Shown: positions 28,481 through 36,789 of the stretch, piece after piece
Layout: every line of letters begins with the position of its first letter
Numbering within the stretch: the first letter of the stretch is position 1
DNA from: Microbacterium keratanolyticum
GTDB lineage: Bacteria; Actinomycetota; Actinomycetes; Actinomycetales; Microbacteriaceae
Direction: 5' to 3'
Assembly: GCF_016907255.1 (NCBI RefSeq)
Contig: NZ_JAFBBQ010000001.1
Location: 2,356,001-2,420,000, forward strand
DNA length: 64,000 nucleotides
Notes under the pieces: generated by a model
What the model saw: only the letters and a program-made list of their open reading frames with translations
The model's database searches: none
Told to the model about the DNA's origin: nothing
Made by a program: the position numbers and the translations under genes

Positions 28481-29275
28481 TCAGTCGTTCCACGACCAGA
28501 TGTCGTCGCCGCGCAGTGTGGCGTCGGCGCCCCCGTCGACGTAGATCGTCTGGCCGGCCATGTGCGTATTCTCGACGCTCGTGAGCCAGATCAGAAGAGT
28601 GGCGATCGACTCGGCGGGCTGATGGTAGTTGAGCGGCATCGGCACGTGGGCGTCGACGAGCGCCAGGCCCTCGGGGTTGTTGAGCAGCTCCTGTGTCATC
28701 GGCGTGATGACGGTGCCGGGGGCGACGGCGTTGAGGGGGATGCCCGCGCCGGCCCAGTTCTCGGTGATCGACTCACGGCGCACCCATCGTGAGATGGCGC
28801 GCTTCGACGAGGGGTATGCGGCGCGACCCGCACGGGGATCCTGCGCGATGAGGTCTTCGGCCACGGCCAACGTCGCCGCTTCGTCGCCGGAGAGCGCCGC
28901 TTCGACCAGACGTGCAGAGTTCGGCTGCAGCGAGGCCATCGACGACACGACGGCCGCTCGCGGAGCATCCGATGCGCGCAGCGCCGGAAGCAGGCCCTCG
29001 AGCACCTCGGTGACGCCGAAGTAGTTGACCGACATCGTGATCGGCTTCGGTGCGGAGATGCCGGCGCAGGCGATGACACCGTCGATGACCCCACCCGACG
29101 CCTCGATCGCCTGCGCAACCGCCGCGGTTCGACCCTCGGCCGTGGAGAGGTCGGCGTCGATGTCGGCACCGCGCAGGTCGATGCCGATGGTTCGCTCGCC
29201 GCGTTCCTGCAGAAGGCGCACGGTGGTGGCGCCGATTCCCGAGGCAGCTCCGGTGACGACGTAGGTGCGGGTCAT
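28481..29275 (-). CDS. Short-chain dehydrogenase/reductase
   Basis: The 264-residue SDR has the Rossmann TGAASGIG motif (8-15), the NAG-equivalent CAGISAP near 70-76, catalytic Ser111/Ser112, and YPSSK with Tyr154 and Lys158. The layout resembles 3-alpha-hydroxysteroid dehydrogenase/carbonyl reductase-like SDRs. It would oxidise or reduce an alcohol/carbonyl pair using NAD(P). The substrate is unknown. ATG 29275 has an AAGGGAA ribosome site six bases upstream. No functional partner is adjacent. Confidence 0.9.
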   Translation of the reverse strand: MTRTYVVTGAASGIGATTVRLLQERGERTIGIDLRGADIDADLSTAEGRTAAVAQAIEASGGVIDGVIACAGISAPKPITMSVNYFGVTEVLEGLLPALRASDAPRAAVVSSMASLQPNSARLVEAALSGDEAATLAVAEDLIAQDPRAGRAAYPSSKRAISRWVRRESITENWAGAGIPLNAVAPGTVITPMTQELLNNPEGLALVDAHVPMPLNYHQPAESIATLLIWLTSVENTHMAGQTIYVDGGADATLRGDDIWSWND

Positions 29276-29312
29276 TGTGATTCCCTTCGGTGCAACAGTG
29301 TGTGCACCGAGC

Positions 29313-29921
29313 CTACGCTCGTGATCTGGTTGCCAGCCGTGCCTCGAGGCCTGCCTTCACTGCCGGCCACTCGGGTTCGATGATCGAGTACTCGACGCTG
29401 TCACGCAGTGCGCCGTTGCGGTAACGGCTCACCGCGCGCATGACGCCGTCCTGCTTCGCGCCGAGGCGCTCGATCGCCGCACGGGACTGCTGATTCACCC
29501 ACTGCGTCGTGAGTCCGACACGGAAGACCCCCAGCGTCTCGAAAGCGTGGCGAAGGAGCAGCAGCTTCGACTCCGCGTTCGTTCCGGTGCCGTGCGCGGA
29601 GGGCCGGTTCCACGTGTAACCGATGTGCAGCCGCGGTACCGTCTCTTCGATGTCGTAGTACGAGGTCATCCCGATGATGCGGCCGGTGGCGTCGAAGGTC
29701 GTGAAGGGGATCATCTCGCCCTTCTCCAAAAGGCCCAGGCGGCGCTCGATCTCGCCCTCCAGGCCGTCGGCCGTCGGGACCGAGGTGTACCAGGAGCGCG
29801 CGCGCAGATCGCCTTCGCCGGAGGCCTCGAGCAGACCGTCGTAGTGCGCGCGCTCGAGCGGGCGAAGCTCGACGAGCGAGCCGGTCAGAGTCAGCGGTGC
29901 GGGCGGGGTGCGAAAGGTCAT
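29313..29921 (-). CDS. GNAT-family N-acetyltransferase
   Basis: The 202-residue protein is of the RimJ/RimL-like GNAT type: LTGSLVELRPLERAHYDGLLEA at the N-terminus, the IGMTSYYDIEETVPRLHIGYTW strand region (read as separate strands), and the NAESKLLLLRHAFETLG acetyl-CoA-binding helix region. GNAT enzymes transfer acetyl groups from acetyl-CoA to amines, such as ribosomal protein N-termini or small molecules. ATG 29921 follows TTGAAT by six bases. It is divergent from the aldo/keto reductase gene. Confidence 0.85.
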   Translation of the reverse strand: MTFRTPPAPLTLTGSLVELRPLERAHYDGLLEASGEGDLRARSWYTSVPTADGLEGEIERRLGLLEKGEMIPFTTFDATGRIIGMTSYYDIEETVPRLHIGYTWNRPSAHGTGTNAESKLLLLRHAFETLGVFRVGLTTQWVNQQSRAAIERLGAKQDGVMRAVSRYRNGALRDSVEYSIIEPEWPAVKAGLEARLATRSRA

Positions 29922-29927
29922 GCGCAC

Positions 29928-29954
29928 ATTCAACAGGAGCAGCGCGGGTATCGT
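29928..29954. promoter_or_regulatory. Divergent promoter pair for GNAT and aldo/keto reductase genes
   Basis: TTGAAT on the minus strand (29933-29928) is six bases from the GNAT ATG, and TATCGT on the plus strand (29949-29954) is seven bases from GTG 29962. Both imply leaderless or near-leaderless mRNAs. Confidence 0.4.
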
Positions 29955-29961
29955 GAAACAG

Positions 29962-30891
29962 GTGAAGACTGTGCCTTTCGCCGGAGCATCCGCCGCTGCC
30001 CTGATCGCGGGGATGATGCGGATTCCCGACAAGTCGGATGCCGAGATCCGTGAGCTCTATAACACTGCGCGCGGTGCCGGAATCGACTTCTTCGATCACG
30101 CCGACATCTACGGCGGACAGATGCACCTGTGCGAAGAGCGCTTCGGCGCAGCGCTGCGCCTGAGCGCGGCTGAGCGCGCCGAGGTCATGATCCAGACCAA
30201 GTGCGGCATCGTGCCGGCGCAGGGCATGTTCGACTTCTCCTACGCGCACATCGTGCGTCAGGTCGAGGACTCGCTGCGCGCCCTGCAGACGGACTACGTC
30301 GACGTTCTCCTGCTGCACCGACCCGATGCCCTCGTTGAACCCGAGGAGGTCGCGCGCGCCTTCGACGAGCTCGAAGCGGCCGGAAAGGTGCGCGCCTTCG
30401 GCGTCTCGAACCATACGCCGCGCCAGATCGACCTGTTGAAGACAGCCGTACGGCAGCCGATCGTGGCCAACCAGCTGCAGCTGTCGATCACGCACGCCCC
30501 GATCATCGCGCAGCCACTGGCGGCGAACATGGAGGGGCTGGCGCAGAGCGCGGTGCTCGACGGCGGCGGCATCGTCGAGTACTGCCGCATCAACGGGATC
30601 ACGATCCAGGCGTGGTCGCCGTTCCATGCCGGATTCTTCACGGGGGTGTTCCTCGACAACCCGGAGTACCCCGAACTCAACGAGGTCATCGCCCGCCTTG
30701 CCGCCTCGTACGGCGTGACGCCCATAGGAATCGCGACGGCCTGGATCACCCGCCACCCCGCGAAGATGCAGGTCGTGCTCGGCACGACCACAGCGCAGCG
30801 GATCGAGGACGCTGCGGCGGGTGCCGACATCGAACTCACCCGCGCGGAGTGGTACGAACTCTTCCGTGCGGCCGGACACCTGCTTCCCTAG
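29962..30891 (+). CDS. Aldo/keto reductase
   Basis: The 309-residue protein belongs to the AKR TIM-barrel family, YdhF/oxidoreductase-like group. FFDHADIYGG supplies the catalytic Asp and Tyr, the IQTKCGI segment supplies Lys, and VDVLLLHRPD carries His. AFGVSNHTPRQIDLL and a C-terminal NADPH-binding segment follow. GTG 29962 fits a -10 element seven bases upstream; GTG 29953 is an alternative in the same frame. The substrate is unknown; the family reduces aldehydes and ketones. It is divergent from a GNAT gene. Confidence 0.87.
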   Translation: MKTVPFAGASAAALIAGMMRIPDKSDAEIRELYNTARGAGIDFFDHADIYGGQMHLCEERFGAALRLSAAERAEVMIQTKCGIVPAQGMFDFSYAHIVRQVEDSLRALQTDYVDVLLLHRPDALVEPEEVARAFDELEAAGKVRAFGVSNHTPRQIDLLKTAVRQPIVANQLQLSITHAPIIAQPLAANMEGLAQSAVLDGGGIVEYCRINGITIQAWSPFHAGFFTGVFLDNPEYPELNEVIARLAASYGVTPIGIATAWITRHPAKMQVVLGTTTAQRIEDAAAGADIELTRAEWYELFRAAGHLLP

Positions 30892-30894
30892 GCT
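30889..30894 (+). promoter_or_regulatory. -10 element TAGGCT for the PLDc_N gene
   Basis: TAGGCT overlaps the stop of the aldo/keto reductase gene and ends six bases before ATG 30901. Confidence 0.5.
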
Positions 30895-30900
30895 GAAATC

Positions 30901-31278
30901 ATGTACATTCTGCTCTCGCTGCTGATGCTGGCCCTCATGGTCGGGGCGATCATCGACATCATGCGTCGTGACGACAGCGAGGTGAAATTCCTGCCCAAGA
31001 TCGCATGGGTGCTCATCGCCGTTCTGATTCCGTTGGGCGGGCTGCTCTGGTTCCTGCTCGGACGCGAATACAACGGATCCGGGGTCTCGCTGCCGCGGAT
31101 GGCTCGGCGAGAGCGCGCGCCGAGGAGGCCACAGACGCCCTCTGCGCCGGCGCGGCCCACCGACACGCGGTCGACGGAGCAGCAGATCGCGGATCTCGAT
31201 CGTGAGATCGAGGAGTGGCGGCTGCGCGCGGAGATCGAGAAGCGTCGCCGCGAGGGCGGCGAGAGCGACCCGGTCTAG
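30901..31278 (+). CDS. Small membrane protein with PLDc_N domain
   Basis: The 125-residue protein has two hydrophobic helices (about 2-18 and 34-52) separated by DIMRRDDSEVKFLPKIAW and followed by LGREY, the pattern of the phospholipase D N-terminal-type (PLDc_N) domain. The remaining 70 residues are charged and rich in Arg, Pro and Glu, with a likely coiled coil at the end (IADLDREIEEWRLRAEIEKR). No catalytic PLD part is present. Such small proteins are common in actinobacteria and have no defined function. Its stop overlaps the convergent gene by four bases. Confidence 0.8.
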   Translation: MYILLSLLMLALMVGAIIDIMRRDDSEVKFLPKIAWVLIAVLIPLGGLLWFLLGREYNGSGVSLPRMARRERAPRRPQTPSAPARPTDTRSTEQQIADLDREIEEWRLRAEIEKRRREGGESDPV

Positions 31279-32234
31279 GCGCGGGCGAAAGCGTCGCGCA
31301 GGGCCGGCTCCAGCTCGGGGTAGTGGAACGAGAACCCGGCGGACAGCAGGGTCTCCGGAAGCACCCAGCGGCTTTTGAGGATGAGCTCTGTCTCGGTGCG
31401 GATGCCGATGGCGCCGAGCTCGAGCATCCATCGCGGCATGGGCGGACCGAACGGCACGCCCAGCACGTTGCGCACGGTCGCCATGAAGGTGCGGTTGTCG
31501 ACGGGGTGAGGTGCCGCGGCGTTGATCGGCCCGTGCAGCCAGGGCGTCGACTCGAAGAAGTCGAGCATGCGCGCGACATCGTCGATGTGCACCCAGCTGA
31601 AGCGCTGCGTGCCGCGAGGAGCGCCGAAGTCGTGCGCCGTTCCGGCGGCACGCCGCGCGGCGCTGACGGGCCATCGTCCGTCGTGCTGCGCGCCGCCGAG
31701 ACCGAGCCGTGCAAGGGTGCGCAGAGGGCCGAGGACGCCGCCGTCACCGAGCACGATCGCCGTGCGCAGCGCGATGCGTCGTGTGGCGGGCAAGGGGGCT
31801 GCGAAGAGTTCGCGCTCCCAGCTCTTGGCCACATCGACGGAGAAGCCCGTGCCTAGTTCGCCTGTCGACTCCGTCATCGGGCGGTCTTCTGCATGGCGGT
31901 AGATGGTCGCCGTCGAGGAGTTCACCCAGAGCGCAGGCGGGGCGGATGCGGACGCGATCGCCGCGCTGAGGGCTGCAGTGGTCGCCTCGCGGGAGCGGAA
32001 GATCTCCGCCCGGTTCTCGGGGGTGTAGCGGCAGTTCACGCTCTTGCCGGCCAGCCCCACGACGAGGCTTGCGCCGTCGACAGCCTCCGCGATGCCGACG
32101 GAGTCGTCCCAGCTGAGGTCGGCGCCACGGCGAGAGATCGTCACGACCTCGCGACCCGCAGAACGATAGCGCTCTTGCAGCACCCGACCCATGAACCCGG
32201 TCGATCCGCCCAGCACGACGCGTCCGTCGGTCAT
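31275..32234 (-). CDS. TIGR01777-family NAD-dependent epimerase-like protein
   Basis: The 319-residue extended SDR protein begins VVLGGSTGFMGRVLQERY (nucleotide-binding GxxGxxG region) and contains NSSTATIYRHAEDRPMTE and the FSWVHIDDVARMLDF block, then ends with the MLELGAIGIRTETELILKSR and WVLPETLLSAGFSF segments that mark the TIGR01777/YfcH/SDR39U1 group, with DUF1731 at the end. Function is not established; it is thought to be an NAD(P)-binding enzyme. ATG 32234 overlaps the stop of the DUF4166 gene (ATGA), so the two are translated together. It is convergent with the PLDc_N gene. Confidence 0.87.
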   Translation of the reverse strand: MTDGRVVLGGSTGFMGRVLQERYRSAGREVVTISRRGADLSWDDSVGIAEAVDGASLVVGLAGKSVNCRYTPENRAEIFRSREATTAALSAAIASASAPPALWVNSSTATIYRHAEDRPMTESTGELGTGFSVDVAKSWERELFAAPLPATRRIALRTAIVLGDGGVLGPLRTLARLGLGGAQHDGRWPVSAARRAAGTAHDFGAPRGTQRFSWVHIDDVARMLDFFESTPWLHGPINAAAPHPVDNRTFMATVRNVLGVPFGPPMPRWMLELGAIGIRTETELILKSRWVLPETLLSAGFSFHYPELEPALRDAFARA

Positions 32235-32851
32235 CCGTTCTCCTTCTCGATGCGGTAGTCGAACCAGCCCTCGTATTCGTACACGCGCCCGATGAGCGGC
32301 GCGTCGACCGTGAGGGTCACGTGCTGTTGCGCCCGCTCGTCGTCGAAGCGTTCGATGAGGCGGACCGTCGGGGAGAGGAGGCGCGGAAGGCGCACCCGCA
32401 GGCGTCCCCATCGCACTCCGACCCGAACGCTCGTGAGCAGCAGTGCGCCGTCGCGGACATCGACATCGAAGGATGCGGCGATCGTGCCGGGTTCGCCGAG
32501 CTCGTCGACGATGCGTCCGTAGCGGCCCAGGGCGACGGCATCCTGCATGATCCAGGTACCGGAGGGACGGTGGAACTCGCGCTCGGCGATCGCGCGGAAT
32601 ACGATGGTGCGGTTCAGGACACGGAACGGGACGTCGCGCTCCCATCCGGCGAAGAGCACGCCGCGCTTCTCGAGCGGGCGCAGAAACGGCCACAGCCAGC
32701 GGCGGGGTGTGCCGGCGCGAGTGAACACGCCCTCGCCGACGCCGACATGGCCTGCCGGAATCGCAGAGAAGTACAGCCGGAGGCGGGGATGCAGGTCGGC
32801 TTCGCGCGCCCCGATCGCCCGCCGATACGGGGATTGCGGGATCGCGGTCAC
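32231..32851 (-). CDS. DUF4166 domain protein
   Basis: The 206-residue protein resembles the DUF4166 family, recognised from HPRLRLYFSAIPAGHVGVGEG near the N-terminus, WERDVPFRVLNR in the middle, and YEYEGWFDYRIEKENG at the C-terminus. The family has no known activity. Start GTG 32851 follows TACGCT by six bases. It is coupled to the TIGR01777 gene by a four-base overlap; in other bacteria DUF4166 domains are found fused to or beside SDR-type proteins, which fits a shared pathway, but the substrate is unknown. Confidence 0.75.
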   Translation of the reverse strand: MTAIPQSPYRRAIGAREADLHPRLRLYFSAIPAGHVGVGEGVFTRAGTPRRWLWPFLRPLEKRGVLFAGWERDVPFRVLNRTIVFRAIAEREFHRPSGTWIMQDAVALGRYGRIVDELGEPGTIAASFDVDVRDGALLLTSVRVGVRWGRLRVRLPRLLSPTVRLIERFDDERAQQHVTLTVDAPLIGRVYEYEGWFDYRIEKENG

Positions 32852-32857
32852 CTCACG

Positions 32858-32863
32858 AGCGTA
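32858..32863 (-). promoter_or_regulatory. -10 element TACGCT for the DUF4166 gene
   Basis: Minus-strand TACGCT ends six bases before GTG 32851, inside the 15-base gap to the ROK gene. Confidence 0.45.
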
Positions 32864-32866
32864 TCG

Positions 32867-34054
32867 TCACCGGTCGGCGTGCGCGGCGACGTAGGCGTCG
32901 ACCCGGGCGGGGGAGAGGATCTCGTTCGCCACCATGATCGCGGCCCCGAACACGGCGGCGCGCTCGCCGCCCTGCGACTGCACGATCGCGAGATGCTGTG
33001 TGGCCAGCGGGATCGAACGCCGGTAGACGACCTCGCGCACCCCGGCGAGCAGGTGCTCGCCTGCGCGCGCGATGCTGCCGCCGATCACGATGGTCGACGG
33101 ATTGAGCATGTTCACCATGGTCGCGAGGACTTCACCGACGTCGCGTCCGGCCTGCCGCGTCGCGGTGATCGCTGCCTGGTCTCCGGCGCGCACGAGCTCG
33201 ATGACGTCGGCGCTGCGATGCGTGTCGTAGCCCTGGTCGCGAAGCACTGCCGCGATCGCGGGCCCGCTCGCGAGCGCTTCGAGGTCGCGGTCGTCGGCGG
33301 GGTCACGCCCGGAGTCCTGCCGGTAGGGGACGTGCACGTGGCCCATGTCGCCCGCCGACCCCTGGGCGCCGCGCTGCAGCTGTCCGCCCGCGATGATCCC
33401 CGCGCCGATCCCGGTGGAGACCTTCACGAAGAGGAGGTCATCGACGTCCGACCAGCGCAGTGCGTGCTCGCCGAGCGCCAGGATGTTCACATCGTTGTCG
33501 ACGAGGACGGGAACGGCGTGCGTGCGCTGCACATAGGACGGCACGTCGAAGCGGTCCCAGCCGGGCATGATCGGCGGGTTCGTCGGACGCCCCGTGGAAT
33601 GCTCGACAGGGCCAGGAACACCGACGCCCACGCCGAGCAGCGGTCGCTGCGGCGTGATCAGGTCGGCGAGCAGCTCCGCCCCGTCAGTGAGGATCGAGTC
33701 GAGGACGCGTTCGGGACCGTCGGCGATGTCGATCGCGCGGGTGCGCGCGTCGAGGATGCGCCCGGAGAGGTCAGCGACGGCGGCGGTGCCGTGGGTTGCG
33801 CCCAGATCGAGGGCGAGGACGACGCCGGCCTCGGTGTTGAAGGCGATGCGTGCAGGAGGGCGGCCACCCGTGGACACGGCTTCGCCCGCGGGGTGCAGCA
33901 GTCCCGAGGCCACAAGGGCGTCGATGCGCAGAGCCACCGTAGAGCGCGCAAGCCCGGTCATCGCGGCGAGCTCGGCTTTCGTGCGTGCCTGTCCGTCGCG
34001 GAGGATCTGGAAGATCTCACCGGCGCCGGAATTGGCGAGAGTCGTCGCAGTCAT
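32867..34054 (-). CDS. ROK-family transcriptional repressor
   Basis: The 395-residue protein has an N-terminal winged helix (residues 15-60, AELAAMTGLARSTVALRIDAL) and a ROK sugar-kinase-like domain with an ALDLGATHGTAAV phosphate loop and the GVGVGVPGPV motif. ROK proteins normally carry a zinc site GH...CxCGxxGC; here the GH is at 238-239 but the following region (240-262) contains no cysteine. It likely binds a sugar ligand and represses the divergent ABC/dehydrogenase operon. ATG 34054 follows TTTACT by six bases. A 17-base palindrome in the intergenic gap is the probable operator. Confidence 0.88.
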   Translation of the reverse strand: MTATTLANSGAGEIFQILRDGQARTKAELAAMTGLARSTVALRIDALVASGLLHPAGEAVSTGGRPPARIAFNTEAGVVLALDLGATHGTAAVADLSGRILDARTRAIDIADGPERVLDSILTDGAELLADLITPQRPLLGVGVGVPGPVEHSTGRPTNPPIMPGWDRFDVPSYVQRTHAVPVLVDNDVNILALGEHALRWSDVDDLLFVKVSTGIGAGIIAGGQLQRGAQGSAGDMGHVHVPYRQDSGRDPADDRDLEALASGPAIAAVLRDQGYDTHRSADVIELVRAGDQAAITATRQAGRDVGEVLATMVNMLNPSTIVIGGSIARAGEHLLAGVREVVYRRSIPLATQHLAIVQSQGGERAAVFGAAIMVANEILSPARVDAYVAAHADR

Positions 34055-34107
34055 TCGGTCAGTAAACCACACCCCTTATGGGGAACATCCGTCTTCTTCT
34101 GATTGTC

Positions 34108-34124
34108 GTCAAAATACTTTTGAC
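34108..34124. promoter_or_regulatory. 17-bp palindrome between ROK gene and sugar operon
   Basis: GTCAAAATACTTTTGAC has perfect seven-base arms around TAC. The right arm recurs inverted as CAAAAGTTGTC at 34135-34145, so three related half-sites cover 34108-34145. TTGACA at 34120-34125 is a perfect -35 hexamer, though a matching -10 at standard spacing is unclear. This AT-rich element is a good candidate ROK operator. Confidence 0.6.
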
Positions 34125-34168
34125 AAAGAACTAGCAAAAGTTGTCGAAGTTGTGTCAGAATCATCGAC

Positions 34169-35272
34169 ATGACAACGGACGTCACAGACACCGGCGTCGG
34201 AACGATCCGATCCGGCATCCTCGGTGGGGGCTTCATGGCTCGCGTGCACCGCGCAGCGGTGCGCAACGCGGGCGGCGAGGTCACCTCGCTCGCCACCTCC
34301 TCCCTCTCCAGCGCGGAGCGCGTTGCGCGCAGCCTCGGAGTGGAGCGCGCGCAGAGCGCGCCCGATCTGCTGGCCGATCCCGGCATCGATCTCGTCCACG
34401 TCTGCACGCCGAACGCCACACACGCGCAACTGGCGCTCGCGGCCATCGCGGCGGGCAAGCACGTCGTCTGTGAGAAGCCCCTGGCAACGACCCCTGCGGA
34501 TGCCGACCTCCTTGTCGAGGCCGCTGCGCGCGAGGGCGTCGTCGGAGCCGTCCCCTTCGTCTACCGGTATCACCCTATGGTCAGAGAGGCGCGAGCCCGC
34601 GTCCTGGCGGGACAGGCCGGCGCGCTGCTCTCCCTGGACTGCGGATACCTGCAGGACTGGATGCTGCACGAGAGCGATGACGACTGGCGCGTGCAGAGCG
34701 CCACGGCCGGAGATTCTCGGGCCTTCGCGGACATCGGTTCGCACCTCTGCGACCTCATCGAGTTCGTGACCGGTGAGCGCATCATGCGCCTCACCGCTCG
34801 CACGCGCCGCGTCTTTCAGGACCGGGGCGGCAACACCGTGGACACGGAAGACATCGCAGCCGTTCTCGTGGAGATGGAGAGCGGCGCGCTCGGCAGCCTC
34901 CTTGTGTCCCAGATGGCGCCGGGGCGCAAGAACGCGCTGACACTGGAGATCCACGGCAGCCGCGAGACCCTTCGCTTCGAGCAGGAGCGTCCCGAAGAGC
35001 TCTGGCTCGGCGGACGTGAGAGTTCGGCGCTGCTGCTGCGCGACCCCGCGACGGCGAGCGCCGACTCCGCCCGTCTGCAGACCCTGCCCGCGGGGCATGC
35101 GATGGGCTACCAGGACGCGTTCAACGGCTTCATGGCGGATGTGCACGCCGCGATCGCCGGCGCGGAGCCCGAGGGCCTGCCCACCTTCGCGGACGGACGC
35201 CGTGCGGCGATCATCACGGATCTCGTGCTGCAGTCGGCGTCGACGAACTCGTGGATCGAGGTACCCGTATGA
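34169..35272 (+). CDS. Gfo/Idh/MocA-family oxidoreductase
   Basis: The 367-residue protein has the N-terminal Rossmann loop SGILGGGFMARVHRAAV, the CTPNATHAQLALAAIAAGKH segment, the EKPLA motif and a C-terminal alpha/beta domain with DIGSHLCDLIEFVTGE. It would oxidise a hydroxyl of a sugar, inositol or derivative using NAD(P). It is first in a run of genes for sugar import (ABC ATPase, two permeases, binding protein) and two TIM-barrel isomerases, coupled by ATGA overlap to the ATPase gene. A candidate -10 CAGAAT lies seven bases before ATG 34169. Confidence 0.9.
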   Translation: MTTDVTDTGVGTIRSGILGGGFMARVHRAAVRNAGGEVTSLATSSLSSAERVARSLGVERAQSAPDLLADPGIDLVHVCTPNATHAQLALAAIAAGKHVVCEKPLATTPADADLLVEAAAREGVVGAVPFVYRYHPMVREARARVLAGQAGALLSLDCGYLQDWMLHESDDDWRVQSATAGDSRAFADIGSHLCDLIEFVTGERIMRLTARTRRVFQDRGGNTVDTEDIAAVLVEMESGALGSLLVSQMAPGRKNALTLEIHGSRETLRFEQERPEELWLGGRESSALLLRDPATASADSARLQTLPAGHAMGYQDAFNGFMADVHAAIAGAEPEGLPTFADGRRAAIITDLVLQSASTNSWIEVPV

Positions 35273-36789
35273 ACGCGCAGATCGGTGACCTGGTGCTGCG
35301 GACGCGGGGCGTCGGCAAGTCGTTCTTCGGCGTCCGCGTGCTCTCCGACATCGACCTCGAGGTGCGGCGAGGCGAGGTGCACGGCCTGGTCGGCGAGAAC
35401 GGCGCGGGCAAGTCCACCCTCATGAAGATCATCGCCGGCGTGCAGCCGGCCGACGAAGGAGTCGTGGAATACCGCGGCGAACCGGTGCGGTACTCACATC
35501 CGCGCCAGGCCATGGATGCCGGCATTGTGACGGTGTTCCAGGAGTTCACCCTTCTTCCCGAGCGGACGGTCGCACAGAACGTCTACCTCGGGCGAGAGCC
35601 CCGCCGCGGCGGATTCCTCGATCAGAAGGGCATGGTGCAGCGCACCCGCGCGCTTCTGGAGGACCTCGGTGTCTCCTTCATCGACCCGACGGCACGGGTC
35701 GGGTCGCTGACGGTCGCCGAGCAGCAGATCGTCGAGATCGTCAAGGCGCTGTCCTTCGACGCGCAGGTGATCTCGATGGACGAGCCGACCGCCGCCCTCA
35801 GTGACAACGAGGTCGAGCTTCTCTACGCGATCATCCGCCGGCTCACGGCCCGAGGCGTCGCTGTCATCTACGTCTCCCACCGTCTCAAGGAGATCTTCGA
35901 CCTCTGCGATCGCATCACGATCCTGAAGGATGGCGCCCACGTCTCCACGGACAATGCCGCCGACCTCACCACCGACGAACTCGTGCGGCGAATGGTCGGA
36001 CGCTCGATCCAGTCGTTCTTCCCCGATCAGGTTCCCGGAACCGAGCGCGGTGCCGCCCGTCTCGAACTGCGGGGCGGTGGCAACGACTACGTCGACGGTG
36101 TCGACCTCACCCTTCATGCCGGAGAGATCGTCGGTCTCGCGGGGCTGCAGGGCTCAGGGCGCACCGAACTTCTCGAAGCCCTCTTCGGCGTGCACGGCTT
36201 CACCCGTGGCAGCGTTCGATTGGATGGCGCACCGGTGCGCATCACCAGCCCACGGAAGGCGATCAAGGCAGGTCTCGCCCTGGTCACCGAGGACCGGAAG
36301 GCGCAGGGCCTCGCGCTCGGACAGTCCGTCCTCGACAACGCGCTGCTCGTCGTGCGCGGTGTCTTCGCCGGCCGCACGGCGAGCGCGCGGCGCGAGGTGC
36401 CCGGCATCCTGAGCACCCTCGAAGTCAGCTCCCGCAGCTCCGACCGCGAGGTGCGGTTCCTCTCCGGCGGAAACCAGCAGAAGGTCGTGCTGACCAAGTG
36501 GCTGTTGACGTCGCCGCAGATCGTGCTCTTCGATGAGCCGACTCGCGGCATCGATGTCGGAGCCAAGTACGCCGTCTACGCGCTCATGCGGCAGCTCGCC
36601 GCAGACGGGTGCGCTGTGCTCATGGTCTCCAGCGAGCTGCCGGAGGTCATCGGCATGAGCGATCGCATCCTCGTGATGCGGGACGGACGCCTGGCCGGCG
36701 AGCTCCCGGCCGGCGCGGAGGAGCACGAGATCCTCGGAGCCGCCACGGGTGCCACATCGCACACGCACACGGAAGGGGACGCGCGATGA
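35269..36789 (+). CDS. Sugar ABC transporter ATPase with two nucleotide domains
   Basis: The 506-residue protein is the RbsA/XylG/MglA type: two fused ATPase domains. Walker A GENGAGKST is at 42-50 and the first domain has MDEPTAAL as Walker B region; the second has LSGGNQQKV and DEPTRGIDVG, with a degenerate first loop (LQGSGRTELLE), as in this family. It powers import of a monosaccharide with the following two permeases and the binding protein. ATG 35269 and the stop both form ATGA overlaps. Confidence 0.95.
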   Translation: MNAQIGDLVLRTRGVGKSFFGVRVLSDIDLEVRRGEVHGLVGENGAGKSTLMKIIAGVQPADEGVVEYRGEPVRYSHPRQAMDAGIVTVFQEFTLLPERTVAQNVYLGREPRRGGFLDQKGMVQRTRALLEDLGVSFIDPTARVGSLTVAEQQIVEIVKALSFDAQVISMDEPTAALSDNEVELLYAIIRRLTARGVAVIYVSHRLKEIFDLCDRITILKDGAHVSTDNAADLTTDELVRRMVGRSIQSFFPDQVPGTERGAARLELRGGGNDYVDGVDLTLHAGEIVGLAGLQGSGRTELLEALFGVHGFTRGSVRLDGAPVRITSPRKAIKAGLALVTEDRKAQGLALGQSVLDNALLVVRGVFAGRTASARREVPGILSTLEVSSRSSDREVRFLSGGNQQKVVLTKWLLTSPQIVLFDEPTRGIDVGAKYAVYALMRQLAADGCAVLMVSSELPEVIGMSDRILVMRDGRLAGELPAGAEEHEILGAATGATSHTHTEGDAR

